Source: Streptomyces alboflavus
Lineage (GTDB): Bacteria; Actinomycetota; Actinomycetes; Streptomycetales; Streptomycetaceae
Assembly (NCBI RefSeq): GCF_000716675.1
Contig: NZ_JNXT01000038.1
Span: 124,001-188,000 of the forward strand
DNA: 64,000 nucleotides
Direction of reading: 5' to 3'
This document shows, in pieces, positions 28,181 through 38,300 of this stretch. The number at the start of each line of letters is the position of its first letter. Within the stretch, counting starts at the first letter, position 1. A program made the translations under genes and the position numbers. The notes beneath the pieces were generated by a model. That model made no database searches. It was given only the letters and a program-made list of their open reading frames with translations, and had not been told where the DNA came from.

Positions 28181-29233
28181 TCACACCCCGCGCACCACCG
28201 ACGGCCAGTGACCGGAGAGCAGATATCGGCGCACCGACGCCGCGGCGCGCCACCCCTCAGCGGTCACCGCCGCGGCGGGCTCGACGGCGTGCGCCACATT
28301 CCCGACCGCGAAGACGCCGGGGATCTCCGTACGGAAGTCCGCGTCGATCGCCGGTCCCCGCGTCCCCGGGTCGAGCGCCACCCCGCCCCGCCGCGCCAGT
28401 TCGTGGTCGGGCACGAAGTCACCCGTGAAGACAACGGTGTCGCACGGCAGTTGAGCCAGACGCCCGCCGCGATGCCGCAGCCGCACGGCGGAAATCCGTC
28501 CCCTGCCGACGAGTTCGGTGACCTCCGCGCCGGTGAGCAGCGGGACGCCGTGCCACAGCCGGGCCCCGGCGGCGCGCCAGGGCGTGACGCGGTGCCGGGC
28601 CTCCGCCGTCACCTGCGCGGCCACGGCGACACCCGCGCGCCGGAGCGTGTCGAGCGCCGCGTACGCGACGGGCTCGGCGCCCACGACCACGGCCCGGGTG
28701 CCGATGTGGTGGCCGTACAGGTGGACGGCCTGCTGGAGTTCGCCGGTGGTGTAGACGCCGGGGGCGCGGCCACCGGGCACGAGGCGCGCGGCGCGCGGGC
28801 GTTCGCGGGCGCCGGTGGCGAGGACGACGGCCCGCGCGGTGAGGCGTTCCAGGCCGTCGGGGGAGGTGGTGTCGAGGGTGCGGGGGCCCGCCCAGTCGGT
28901 GGCGGTGACGCCGGTGCGCACGCGCGCGCCCGCGCGCCGGGCCGCGTCGACGTGGGCGCGGGCGTACCGCGGCCCGCTCGTGCCGGGTCCGGTGAGACCC
29001 GCAAGACCCGTAAGACCTGCGAGTCCTGTGAGTCCTGTAAGTCCTGTGAGTCCGGCGAAGGTGCGGGCGCCGAAGCCGCCGTGGTGGCAGTGGCGGGGCA
29101 CGCCGCCCGCCTGTTCCTCGCGCTCCAGGACCTCGACATGGCCCACGCCCGCCGCCGCGAGCCCGGCGGCGGCCGCGAGGCCCGCGGGTCCGGCGCCGAC
29201 GATCAGCACGTCCACGGTGCGCTCGTGCCTCAT
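28181..29233 (-). CDS. FAD/NAD(P)-dependent oxidoreductase (GlpB / HcnB-like)
   Basis: A 350-residue flavoprotein with GAGPAGLAAAAGLAA near the N-terminus, ATGARERPRAARLVPG in the middle, a second Rossmann stretch VVVGAEPVAY, and FAVGNVAHAVEPA at the FAD end. This organisation is that of the small subunit of anaerobic glycerol-3-phosphate dehydrogenase-like or opine/cyanide-synthase-type complexes. Its start overlaps the stop of the GlpA-like gene as ATGA. A Gly-Leu-Thr/Ala repeat interrupts the protein at about residues 60-80. It probably forms a complex with the GlpA-like protein; substrate unknown. Confidence 0.8.
   Translation of the reverse strand: MRHERTVDVLIVGAGPAGLAAAAGLAAAGVGHVEVLEREEQAGGVPRHCHHGGFGARTFAGLTGLTGLTGLAGLTGLAGLTGPGTSGPRYARAHVDAARRAGARVRTGVTATDWAGPRTLDTTSPDGLERLTARAVVLATGARERPRAARLVPGGRAPGVYTTGELQQAVHLYGHHIGTRAVVVGAEPVAYAALDTLRRAGVAVAAQVTAEARHRVTPWRAAGARLWHGVPLLTGAEVTELVGRGRISAVRLRHRGGRLAQLPCDTVVFTGDFVPDHELARRGGVALDPGTRGPAIDADFRTEIPGVFAVGNVAHAVEPAAAVTAEGWRAAASVRRYLLSGHWPSVVRGV
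28991..29053. repeat. Seven 9-bp repeats inside the FAD oxidoreductase gene
   Basis: Seven imperfect units of the type TGTGAGTCC run without interruption. On the coding strand they give Gly-Leu-Thr or Gly-Leu-Ala triplets after GGFGARTFA. The copies are in frame and inserted in the loop after the first FAD-binding strand-helix region. Confidence 0.85.
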
Positions 29234-30807
29234 CGTGCCCTCTCCACGCGGTCGCGTCCCGCGCGCGGGACGTTTCCTTCGAGCAGTGAGCGGACCGCGG
29301 CGCCGCAGTAGAAGCCCTGGCAGCGCCCGCCGCGGGCCCGGGTGCGGCGGCGCAGGCCGTCGACGGAGACGGGCGGCACGGTGCTCGCGAGGGCGTCGCG
29401 GATCTCCCCTCGGGTGACGCGCTCGCAGTGGCAGACGAGGGTGCCGTACGCCGGGTCCGCCGCGATCAGGTCGGCCCGCTGGTAAGGGCGCGGGAAGCGC
29501 TCGCCGATGTTCGGCATGGTGACGGGCGCGAGGTCCCGGGGCGCGCCGAGGTCCAGGCCGCAGTCCGCGAGCAGCCCGGTGACGTGCGCGGCGATGGCCA
29601 TGGACGCGGTCAGGCCGGTGGAGCGGATGCCGCCGACGGTGACGTAGCGCTGCTCGGGCCAGGGGCGGATCCGGTAGTCGTCGTCCTCGGTCGCCGCGCG
29701 CAGGCCCGCGTACGCGGCGGTGACCTCCTCGTCCAGGAGGTCGGGCAGGATGCGCGCGCCCCGCTCGCGCAGGAAGGCGAGCCCGTCGGCGGTGGTGCCG
29801 GTGGCCCGCTTGTCGTCCAGGTCCTCCGCCGTGGGACCGAGCAGGACGTTGCCGTACACCGTCGGGGCGACCAGGACGCCCTTGCCGAGCGCCGTCGGCA
29901 CCGGCAGCAGGATGTGGCGCACGAGGTCGCGGGCGAGCTTGTCGAAGACGAGGAGCTGGCCGCGGCGCGGGGTGACGGTGAACGTGTCGTGGCCGAGCAT
30001 GCGGTCGACGGTGTCGGCGTGCAGGCCCGCGGCGTTGACGAGGTAGCGGGTGCGCAGCTCGCCGCGGCTCGTGGTGAGGACGCGGGGGCCGTCGCCGGGC
30101 GCGTCCGTGCCGGCGTCCGTCAGGCGGCAGTTCAGGTGCAGGTCCACGCCGGAGCGCACGGCCTGGGTGGCGTACGCGAGGGGGGTCGTCCAGGGGCAGA
30201 TGACGCTCTCGTCCGGCACGGCGAGGGCGCCGAGGGCACCGGGGCCGAGCCGCGGCTCGCGGGCGCGCAGCTCGGCGGCGTCCAGGAGGACCGTCCGGTC
30301 GTAGCCGTTGCGCTCGGCCTTGGCGCGGAGGGCGGGCAGGGCGGCGAGCTGTTCCTCGTCCCAGGCGACCAGGAGCGCGCCGACCCGCTCCACGGGGATG
30401 CCGCACTCGGCGGCGTACGAGGCGAGGCGCCGCTGTCCCTCGCGGACCAGGCGGGCCTCGAGGGAACCCGGCACCGCGTCGAACCCGGTGTGCAGGATCG
30501 CCGTGTTGGCCTTGGACGTGCCCTCGCCCACGTCGTCCGCGGCCTCCACGACGGCGACGCGCAGCCGGTAGCGGGCCAGTTCGCGGGCGATGGCGGTGCC
30601 GACGACTCCGGCGCCGACGACGGTGACGTCGTACGGGAGGGAGGTGCTGTCGTACGGGAGGGGGGTGCTGTCGTCCGGCTCGTGCGCGGACGCCGACGTC
30701 GGCCCCCGCCCCGCGGGCGGTCCCGGGGCGGTCGGCGCGGGCGGCAGGGTTCCGGCACGAGTGACGCGGCCGGGTCCGCCGCGCCCGGGCGCCCCGGCCC
30801 CGCTCAC
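29230..30807 (-). CDS. GlpA-like FAD-dependent glycerol-3-phosphate dehydrogenase with C-terminal [2Fe-2S] domain
   Basis: About 525 residues. The FAD-binding motif VTVVGAGVVGTAIAREL follows a variable N-terminus of about 55 residues. DAO-fold signatures include EGTSKANTAILHTGFD and GGIRSTGLTAS. The C-terminal BFD-like domain has CHC (in LVCHCERV) and a distal Cys pair in GRCQGFYCG, expected to bind a [2Fe-2S] cluster. This matches GlpA of the GlpABC type or related polyol/amine dehydrogenases. The GTG overlaps the kinase stop (GTGA) and the gene overlaps the next as ATGA. The N-terminal extension makes the exact start uncertain. Confidence 0.82.
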   Translation of the reverse strand: MSGAGAPGRGGPGRVTRAGTLPPAPTAPGPPAGRGPTSASAHEPDDSTPLPYDSTSLPYDVTVVGAGVVGTAIARELARYRLRVAVVEAADDVGEGTSKANTAILHTGFDAVPGSLEARLVREGQRRLASYAAECGIPVERVGALLVAWDEEQLAALPALRAKAERNGYDRTVLLDAAELRAREPRLGPGALGALAVPDESVICPWTTPLAYATQAVRSGVDLHLNCRLTDAGTDAPGDGPRVLTTSRGELRTRYLVNAAGLHADTVDRMLGHDTFTVTPRRGQLLVFDKLARDLVRHILLPVPTALGKGVLVAPTVYGNVLLGPTAEDLDDKRATGTTADGLAFLRERGARILPDLLDEEVTAAYAGLRAATEDDDYRIRPWPEQRYVTVGGIRSTGLTASMAIAAHVTGLLADCGLDLGAPRDLAPVTMPNIGERFPRPYQRADLIAADPAYGTLVCHCERVTRGEIRDALASTVPPVSVDGLRRRTRARGGRCQGFYCGAAVRSLLEGNVPRAGRDRVERAR

Positions 30808-32243
30808 GACGGCGTGCGGTCGGTGAGGACCGCCACCTGCGCGCGGAACGCCTCGCGGCGGGCGGCGGCCTCGTCGGCGCCGATGCGCGGTTCGTAGACG
30901 GCGGCCGGGCGCCAGTCGGGCACGACGTCCCGCAGGGTGAGGCTCGGGTCGAGGCCGAGGCGGGCGACCGCGCCCACGCCGAGCGCCGTGACGTCGGGGA
31001 GTGCGGAGACCTCGACGGGCAGTTGGAGGAGGTCGGCCTGGGTCTGCATGAGCAGGTCCGAGCGGGTCAGACCGCCGTCGACGCGCAGGCTCCGCAGCGG
31101 CTCGCCGAGGTCGGCGGTCACCGCGTCGGCGAGCTCGGCGACCTGCGCCGCGACGCCCTCGCACAGCGCGCGCACCAGGTGCCCGGCGGTGGTGTCCAGG
31201 CCGAGGCCGGTCAGGGAGCCGCGCAGGTCGCCCCGCCACCAGGGCGCGGCGAGCCCGGCGAGCGCGGGTACGAAGGTGACGCCGCCGGTGTCGGGGACGG
31301 CGGAGCCGATCGGGTCGATGTCCTCAGGCCCGCCGATGACGCCGATGTCGGTGAGCCAGCGCACGGCGGACGCGGCGGTGTAGACCTGCCCGTCGAGGCA
31401 GTAGCTGCTGCGGCCGCCCAGGCGCCAGGCGACGCAGGCGACCAGCCCGGAGTCGCCCCGGCGCGGGCGGGAGCCGGTCTGGGCGAGCAGGAACGCCCCG
31501 GTGCCGTAGGTGCACTTGGCGCTGCCGGGCTCGGTGACGTCCTGGGCGAGGAGCGCCGCCTGCTGGTCGACGAGGAGCCCGGTGAGCGGGACGTCACCGC
31601 CGAACGCCGTGGTGGTGCCGACCTGTTCGGCGGCGTCGACGACGCGCGGCAGCCGCTCGGCGCCGAGCCCGAAGACGTCGAGGGCGCGCGGCGACCAGGC
31701 GGCGGAGTCCAGGTCGAGGAGCTGGGTGCGGCCCGCGGTGGCCGCGTCGGTGACGAAGGCGCCGGTGAGGCGGTGCGTCAGCCAGGCGTCGCTGGTCGTG
31801 ACGACGCCGTGCCGGGTGAGGTGGCGGCGTATCCACGCCATCTTGGGGGCGGCGAAGTAGGGGTCGAGGGGCAGTCCTGTGAGCGCCTTCAACTCGTCGG
31901 CGTGCTCGGCGAGTTCCGCGCACAGGTCGTCGGCGCGCCGGTCCTGCCACACCAGGGCGTCGGTCAGCGGCTCGCCGGTCTCCGGGTCCCAGGCGAGCAC
32001 CGTCTCACCCTGGTTGGCGAGGCCCACGGCGGCGACCGGCTCGCCCGCGTCGGCCAGCGCCGCACGGCCGGCGTCGAGCACGGAGGCGAGCAGCTCGTCG
32101 GGCGCGACCTCGACACGGCCGCCGGGCAGATGGCGGGGGCGCACGGGTGCGGTGCCGGAGCCGATCACGCCGCGCTCGGGGCAGACGACGAGCGCCTTGG
32201 TGCCGGAGGTGCCCTGGTCGACGGCGAGCACCGGGCCGGTCAT
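30804..32243 (-). CDS. FGGY-family carbohydrate kinase (glycerol/xylulose kinase-like)
   Basis: A 479-residue sugar kinase. Phosphate motif 1 is AVDQGTSGTKALVV; GYGTGAF-like CTYGTGAFLL, VTFVPALAGLAAPWW and the adenosine motif LRVDGGLTRSD follow. The closest recall is glycerol kinase, and the linked GlpA/GlpB-like genes support glycerol or another polyol, but xylulokinase-like specificity cannot be excluded. First gene of a three-gene operon with 4-bp overlaps. The ATG at 32243 has GGAG upstream; an upstream ATG gives an unlikely Pro/Arg-rich start. Confidence 0.85.
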   Translation of the reverse strand: MTGPVLAVDQGTSGTKALVVCPERGVIGSGTAPVRPRHLPGGRVEVAPDELLASVLDAGRAALADAGEPVAAVGLANQGETVLAWDPETGEPLTDALVWQDRRADDLCAELAEHADELKALTGLPLDPYFAAPKMAWIRRHLTRHGVVTTSDAWLTHRLTGAFVTDAATAGRTQLLDLDSAAWSPRALDVFGLGAERLPRVVDAAEQVGTTTAFGGDVPLTGLLVDQQAALLAQDVTEPGSAKCTYGTGAFLLAQTGSRPRRGDSGLVACVAWRLGGRSSYCLDGQVYTAASAVRWLTDIGVIGGPEDIDPIGSAVPDTGGVTFVPALAGLAAPWWRGDLRGSLTGLGLDTTAGHLVRALCEGVAAQVAELADAVTADLGEPLRSLRVDGGLTRSDLLMQTQADLLQLPVEVSALPDVTALGVGAVARLGLDPSLTLRDVVPDWRPAAVYEPRIGADEAAARREAFRAQVAVLTDRTPS

Positions 32244-32653
32244 CGCCGCGCTCCGCGGCGGGGCGGGCGGGCGGCGGGGCACGGGCCGCGGTCAGTCGTG
32301 ATCACCGCGGAAGCCTGCTACAGCGGGCGCGGGGCCGTCAAGGGTCGGCGCTTGCGTCAAATGCCGCATTCAGTGCTGTTGTTGAGCAACACAGAACTCA
32401 ACGTTCACATCGGCGCGCCGCGTTGACACAACTTGGTCAAGAAAGATCCGAGGACCGGCCGGTAATCGGAACACTCCGCTCTACACTGACCGCCGAACAA
32501 CATCAGTAACTCACACACCACTTGACCGACCCGTACACCCCGTCGTCACCCGTCGCCCACACGCACAGCGCGTCCACTCTCCGTTCACCTTCCCGTTCAC
32601 CCCTTCGTCCGCCGCGGAACACCCCCCACCCGCTCGCCAGAGCCCAGAGGACC
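32244..32653. other. Divergent intergenic region with promoter signals
   Basis: Separates the kinase operon from the plus-strand hypothetical gene; no gene seen. It is AT-richer from 32350 to 32520. TGTTG-TTGAG-CAACA (32377-32391) is a small inverted repeat that could bind a regulator of the kinase operon. TTGACA at 32423 and TACACT near 32482 resemble promoter elements facing right but are too far apart to be one promoter. Confidence 0.4.
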
Positions 32654-33661
32654 ATGCCGATGCCGTTAGCCCGCCCGGTGTACCACCCGGCCGGTCACGA
32701 CGCTCCCCTGCGTGCCGTGCTCCAGGACCTCAAGGCAGGCCGCTGGGTGTCGACCAGAAACCTGCTGACCGAGACCCCCGACTGGGGACTGTGGACGCAG
32801 CGCACACAGATCCTGGCCGCGGCCGTCGCCGGTTCCGACGTGGTGCGCGCCTGGCTCGCCGAGGAGCCGCGCAGCGTCGCCGCGACGGTGCTCCACACCC
32901 GCGTCACGGTGGAGCGCGCCCTGCGCGCGCACCGCGCGGGCCACCGCCACACCAACGAGCTGTGGCGGGAGGCCAACGAGGCCTGCCGCGTCGCCTCGCA
33001 GACCACGCCGGAGGACCCCGTCCCGTGGATCTGTCTGCTGGCCCTCGCCCAGCTCGACGAGGGCCAGCGGTGGGACGAGCACCGGGTGGCCGCCCCGGAG
33101 CCGATGCTCTTCCCCGGCCCCTGGCACATCCTCGCCGAGGCCGACAAGCGCGACCCGGGCAACCGCGAGGCGTACCACCGCATGCTCCAGTTCGCGTACC
33201 ACCGCAGGCCCGGAGCGCCGCTGACGGAGGCCGTCAACTTCGTGCACTGGGCGTCCGCCGCGGCCCCCGCGGGCTCGGCGCTGCACGTCCTGCCGCTGTA
33301 CGCGCGCGTGGAGCGCTACCGCCGCGAGGGCGGCAACGCGCGCGCCCTCGACCTGCACTGGGTCGGCGAGGACGCCACGCGCGGCGCGCTCAGGGCGCTC
33401 CAGCTGTGGTTCGACCACGCGCGGCCGGAGTCGACGTCCCTGCTCGACCTCAACTACCTGGCGCACGCGCTGTGGGGAGCCCACCAGTTCCACGACGCGG
33501 TCCGGGTGTTCGAGGCGCTCGACCCCTTCTACACGACCGTGCCGTGGACGTACCGCACGCACGCGCCCGGTGACGCGGACGCGGCCGCGGAGGCCTTCGT
33601 CCAGGCCCGCGCGCGCTGTTACCACGCGGCCCGCGGCCCCGGCACCGGCCCGCACGGCTGA
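32654..33661 (+). CDS. Hypothetical helical protein with an early TTA codon
   Basis: A 335-residue protein not recognised by name. It appears all-helical and Trp/His-rich, with repeated patterns such as WICLLALAQLDEGQRWDEH and LNYLAHALWGAHQFHDAVRVFEAL that suggest TPR-like helices. No signal peptide or membrane segment. The ATG has AGAGG close upstream. Codon 5 is TTA (Leu), the codon read by the bldA tRNA in Streptomyces, so translation may depend on development. The APC permease gene follows 85 bp downstream on the same strand. Confidence 0.8.
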   Translation: MPMPLARPVYHPAGHDAPLRAVLQDLKAGRWVSTRNLLTETPDWGLWTQRTQILAAAVAGSDVVRAWLAEEPRSVAATVLHTRVTVERALRAHRAGHRHTNELWREANEACRVASQTTPEDPVPWICLLALAQLDEGQRWDEHRVAAPEPMLFPGPWHILAEADKRDPGNREAYHRMLQFAYHRRPGAPLTEAVNFVHWASAAAPAGSALHVLPLYARVERYRREGGNARALDLHWVGEDATRGALRALQLWFDHARPESTSLLDLNYLAHALWGAHQFHDAVRVFEALDPFYTTVPWTYRTHAPGDADAAAEAFVQARARCYHAARGPGTGPHG

Positions 33662-33746
33662 CCCTCCCCCCTCCCCCGCTCGTCCCCCGCGTTCACAGAG
33701 ACCCCACACCCCCCGTACCCCCCGCTCTTCCCCCGGAGGTTCACCC

Positions 33747-35273
33747 GTGTCCCGCACCACCGTGTCGAGCTCCGTCCCGGCGCCAGCGCTCCCGGACGAG
33801 GAACAACGGCTCCGAGAGCTCGGCTACCAGCCCGTCCTGGCCCGCCGCATGGGCGGGTTCGGCAACTTCGCCATCAGCTTCTCCGTCATATCCATCCTGT
33901 CCGGCTGCATGACGCTGTACGGGTTCGGCCTCGGCACCGGCGGCCCCGCCGTGATGATGTGGGGCTGGGCGGGCGTCGGTCTGATGGTGCTCTTCGTGGG
34001 CCTCGCCCTCGCGGAGGTCACCAGCGCCTATCCGACGTCGGGCGCGCTCTACTACATGGCGGACCGGCTCGGCGGGCGCCGCTGGGGCTGGTACACGGGC
34101 TGGCTGAACCTGCTCGGCCTGCTCGGCGCGATCGCGGGCATCGACTACGGCGCGGCCCTGTTCAGCGGCGCGCTGCTCAGCATGCACACGGACTTCACGC
34201 CGACGGCCGGATCCACGTTCGTCATCTTCCTGTGCATCCTGCTCCTGCACGCGCTCCTGAACCTCTTCAACGTGCGGCTGGTCAGCCTCTTCAACTCCAT
34301 CTCCGTGTGGTGGCACCTGACCGGTGTCGCGGTGATCGTCGGCGTCCTCGCGATCGTTCCCGACAGCCACCAGTCGCCGTCGTTCGTCTTCGGCGAGTTC
34401 GTCAACGACACGGGCTGGTCGAGCCCGATGTACGTGGCGATGATCGGCCTGCTCCTCGCCCAGTACACGTTCTCCGGGTACGACGCGTCGGCCCACCTGT
34501 CGGAGGAGACCTCCAACGCCTCCGTGACGGCGGCCCGGGGCATCGTGCGCGCGATCTGGGTCTCCTGGATCGCCGGTTTCGTGCTGCTCGCCGGTCTCAC
34601 CTTCGCGATCCAGGACTACGTCGGCACCCAGGAGAGCGCGACCGGCGTGCCCCCGGCGCAGATCTTCATCGACGGGCTCGGCACGTCCGGCGCCACCGCC
34701 CTGATGCTCATCGTGATCGTGGCGCAGCTGTTCTGCGGCAACGCCGAGACGGCCGCGGCCAGCCGCATGGTGTTCGCGTTCAGCCGTGACAACGCCCTGC
34801 CGGGATCGAAGCTCTGGCGCAAGGTCAGCCCGAAGACGCAGACTCCGGTGCCCGCCGTGTGGCTCTCGGTGGGCCTCGCGGCCGTCATCGCACTGCCCTC
34901 GCTGTACTCCAAGACGGCGTACGGCGCGGTCACGGCCATCAACGTCATCGGCATCACGCCCGCGTACGCAATCCCGGTCCTGCTTCGCCTGCGGGCGGGC
35001 GACCGCTTCCAGCCCGGGCCGTGGAACCTCGGCAAGTGGAGCAAGCCCGTCGGCTGGATCGCGGTGGTCTGGGTCGGCTTCGTGACCGTCCTGTTCTGCC
35101 TGCCGCAGGCGTCGCCGGTGAACGTCGAGTCGATGAACTACGCGTCGATCGCCCTCGCCGTCGTCCTGATCCTCGCCACCGTCTGGTGGTTCGTGGCGCG
35201 GCGCTCCTACAGCACGCCGTCGGCGTACGGCACGGACAAGGAGCAGGCGGAGATCGCGGAGGACATCGTCTGA
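33747..35273 (+). CDS. APC-family amino acid permease
   Basis: A 508-residue integral membrane protein with about 12 hydrophobic segments. The N-terminal region LRELGYQPVLARRMGGFGNF leads into TM1 (FAISFSVISILSGC). TSAYPTSGALYYMADRLGG and FSGYDASAHLSEET are typical of the amino acid/choline-type APC subgroup, including GABA and similar permeases. The GTG start has GGAGG 7 nt upstream. A strong hairpin terminator follows the stop. The substrate cannot be assigned from sequence. Confidence 0.92.
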   Translation: MSRTTVSSSVPAPALPDEEQRLRELGYQPVLARRMGGFGNFAISFSVISILSGCMTLYGFGLGTGGPAVMMWGWAGVGLMVLFVGLALAEVTSAYPTSGALYYMADRLGGRRWGWYTGWLNLLGLLGAIAGIDYGAALFSGALLSMHTDFTPTAGSTFVIFLCILLLHALLNLFNVRLVSLFNSISVWWHLTGVAVIVGVLAIVPDSHQSPSFVFGEFVNDTGWSSPMYVAMIGLLLAQYTFSGYDASAHLSEETSNASVTAARGIVRAIWVSWIAGFVLLAGLTFAIQDYVGTQESATGVPPAQIFIDGLGTSGATALMLIVIVAQLFCGNAETAAASRMVFAFSRDNALPGSKLWRKVSPKTQTPVPAVWLSVGLAAVIALPSLYSKTAYGAVTAINVIGITPAYAIPVLLRLRAGDRFQPGPWNLGKWSKPVGWIAVVWVGFVTVLFCLPQASPVNVESMNYASIALAVVLILATVWWFVARRSYSTPSAYGTDKEQAEIAEDIV

Positions 35274-35309
35274 CCGGGCGTCCGGGCCCGTTCGGCACCG
35301 GACGACAAG

Positions 35310-35336
35310 GGGGCGGTCCACCGGGTGGACCGCCCC
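35310..35336. terminator. Bidirectional hairpin terminator
   Basis: A perfect 12-bp stem, GGGGCGGTCCAC with GTGGACCGCCCC, and a 3-base loop lies between the convergent permease and protease genes. There is only a short T run on the plus side. It probably ends transcription from both directions. Confidence 0.85.
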
Positions 35337-35371
35337 TTCACGCTGTCAGGACCCCTGTTTCCCCAGGACGC

Positions 35372-38300
35372 TCAGACGGCCTCCCACAGGGCGGGGACGT
35401 TCGGGGGCTCCCAGCCCGGGTAGGCGGTGTGCCCCTGGACGCAGCGGTAGCGGACGCCTTCGTACGTCACCACGTCCCCGGCCGCGTAGGTCTCCCCCAG
35501 CTTCCAGGTGGTCTCGCCGCCGTCGCCGGGCACGGTGAGGGTGTAGGTGGTGGTGTGGGTGGTCTTCCCCGCACCCGTGAAGGTCAGGGTGTAGGTGCCC
35601 TGGGCGGTGCCCGCGGCGACCTCGACCGAGGCGGTCGCGGACTCGCCGGAGGTCACGGACTCCGGGCTCAGGGACACGCTGACGCCGGCCGGGGCGCCCG
35701 AAGCCGTGAGGGCCACCTTCTGCGGCGCACCGGCCGTGGTGGCGGTGGCGACGGTGACCTTGGCGGACGAGCCGGGCTCGACGGTGCCCGAGGACGGGTT
35801 GGCGGAGATCGAGAAGTCGTCCACCGGGGTGGGCGTGTCACCCACCGCCGTCTTCCAGATCGTGTACGCGACGCCGTCCGCGCTGCGGTCCAGGGCGGTG
35901 GCGTTGATGTTGGCGGTGGTGTCGCAGGCGGAGTGGTAGCAGGAGTCGTAGGCGCGGCCCGCGGTGCCGCCCCACTTCGCGGCCTCCGCCGCGGACTTCG
36001 TGGCCGAGGCGCCGGTGGCGTAGCCGGAGGTGGCGATGCCCACCCGCTGGAAGGAGTAGTCGTCGGAGCGGCCCCGGCCCTCGACGTTCTCCTGCGGGGC
36101 GAGGTTGAGCGACGTCCAGTACTCCCGCATCGGCGCCGAGGCGGCGGAGTTCACGTTGTTGATGAAGTAGCCGGCGTTGGTCGAGCCGACCATGTCGAAG
36201 TTGTAGTACGCCTTGATCTTGGCGCGCTCGGTGGCGGGGAGCGACGAGGCGTAGTAGTCGGAGCCGTTCAGGCCCTGCTCCTCGTCGGTCCACCAGGCGA
36301 AGCGGACCCGGTTCTTCATGGTCGGGTTGTTCTGCGCCAGGGAGAGCGCCGCCTCCAGGATGGTGCCGGAGCCGGAGCCGTTGTCGTTGATGCCGGGTCC
36401 CGCGGACACGCCGTCGAGGTGCGCGCCGAACATGTACACGTTGTCGGCGTCGCCGTGCGGCCACTCGGCGATCAGGTTGTTGCCCGCGCCCGCGGAGCAC
36501 CCGGAGGCGCAGGTCTGCTCGGTGACGGTGTAACCGGCGGCCTGGAGCTTGCCCTTGACGTAGGCGAGCGAGGCCCGGTAGCCGGGTCCGGTGGCCCGGC
36601 GGTTGCCGCCGTTCTGCGACGCGATGGTGTTGAACTGGGTCAGGTGCTCGCGCACCTTGGCCACGTCGACGTCCGGCGGCTGCGTCGGATTGCCGCCGCC
36701 TGCGACCGTCAGCGTGTACTGGGCGGTGTGCGTCTTGGCGCCCGCTGTGCCCGTGACGGTGATCGGGTAGGTGCCTGCCTTCGCGGACTGCGCGGCGGTG
36801 ACCTTCATGGTGGCGTCGGAGCCGGAGGTGACGGTCCCGGGGGTGAACGCGACATCGACACCCGTCGGGGCGCCCGACGAGGTCAGCGTGATCTGCTGGG
36901 CGCTGCCGGTGACGGTGGTCGTGTTGACCGTGGCGTTGGCCGTGGCGCCCGGGTCGACCTGGCCCGAGGCCGGGTTGAGCCCGAGGGAGAAGTCGTTCTG
37001 CTGCCCGGTGCAGGTGGGGTCACCGCTCTGGGCGGGAATGCTGATGGCGTCCCAGGCCGCCTTGGTGGCCTCGAACAGGCCGCAGCTCGCGTCCAGGTTC
37101 TTCGCCGAGGTCAGGGTGGCGGTGCGGTAGCGCTTGTACGTCATGCCGCTGGTCTTGAGCAGCATGGCGCCGTAGAAGATCTTGCCGGCGTTCTGGATGC
37201 CCACGCCGGTCACGGTCTTCTGGTTGCAGGTGGGGCTGGTGGGCTTGCCGCCGCCGGGGTTGGAGCCCTCGGCCAGGAGATAGAACCAGTGGTTCATCGG
37301 CCCGGCCGCCTTGTGCTCCTCGGTCGAGGGGATCGAGGAGTTGTAGCAGTTGGGGTCGTTGTTGATGCGGCTCGGGTCGTACATGTTGCGGATCGGGCCG
37401 CGGCCCTGGAGGTTGACCATCTCGCCGACGGTGAAGTCAGGGGTGTCGTACGGCGCGGACTGGTTGGCGTACGCCTCGGTCAGCGCGCCCATGATGTCGC
37501 CGGTGGCCTCGCCGAGGCCCCGCTCGTTGTTGGCCCCGCCCGGGGTGTTGGAGTCCAGGCCGTGGCCGAACTCGTGGGCGACCACGTCCATTCCGGCGAT
37601 CCACTCGTTGGCCGTGTTGCGGCCGATGGTGACGGTGGAGCCGTCCCAGTAGGCGTTCAGCTCGTTGAGGCCCACGCGCACCGGCCAGCTGCGGCCGTTG
37701 CCGTCGTGGCCGTTGCGGCCGAACCACTCCTTGAACATGTTCCACTGCTTCTGCGCCGCGAACATGACGTCGACGCAGCCGGTTTCCTTGCTCTTGGGGT
37801 CGCCGGTGCCCCATTCGTCGGTGGTCTTGGTGAACAGGCCGCCGCTGTAGTCCGAGCACTGCAGGCCGGGGCGGGTGGTGTCGCGCAGGACGTAGTTGTT
37901 GCCCGACCGGGACGTGTCGATGGTCAGCGGGCTCGGGCCGTTCCACTTGCTGCGTCCGGTGCCCGCGCGCACGTCGTCGTAGGTGTCGACGACCTTGCCG
38001 GTGCGGGCGTTCACGAAGACGTGCAGCTTGCTGGGGTCGCCCGCCTTGGACCTGCCGGTCAGCACGGTCTCCCAGGCGAGCGTGGGGGTGTCGTCCTTGA
38101 CCCGGACGACCAGGCGTCCGGAGTCGACCTTCTTGACCGACGCGAGTCTCGCGCGGCTTGCCTTGACCGCCTGCGCGGCCTGCACCCGCGCCTTGGTGCC
38201 GACCGAGATCCGGGCGTCGGTGGCGGCGTGGACGGACCGCACCTTGCCCTTCCCGTCGGCGAGGACCACCGCGTCACCGCCCACCACCGGCAGGCCCCGG

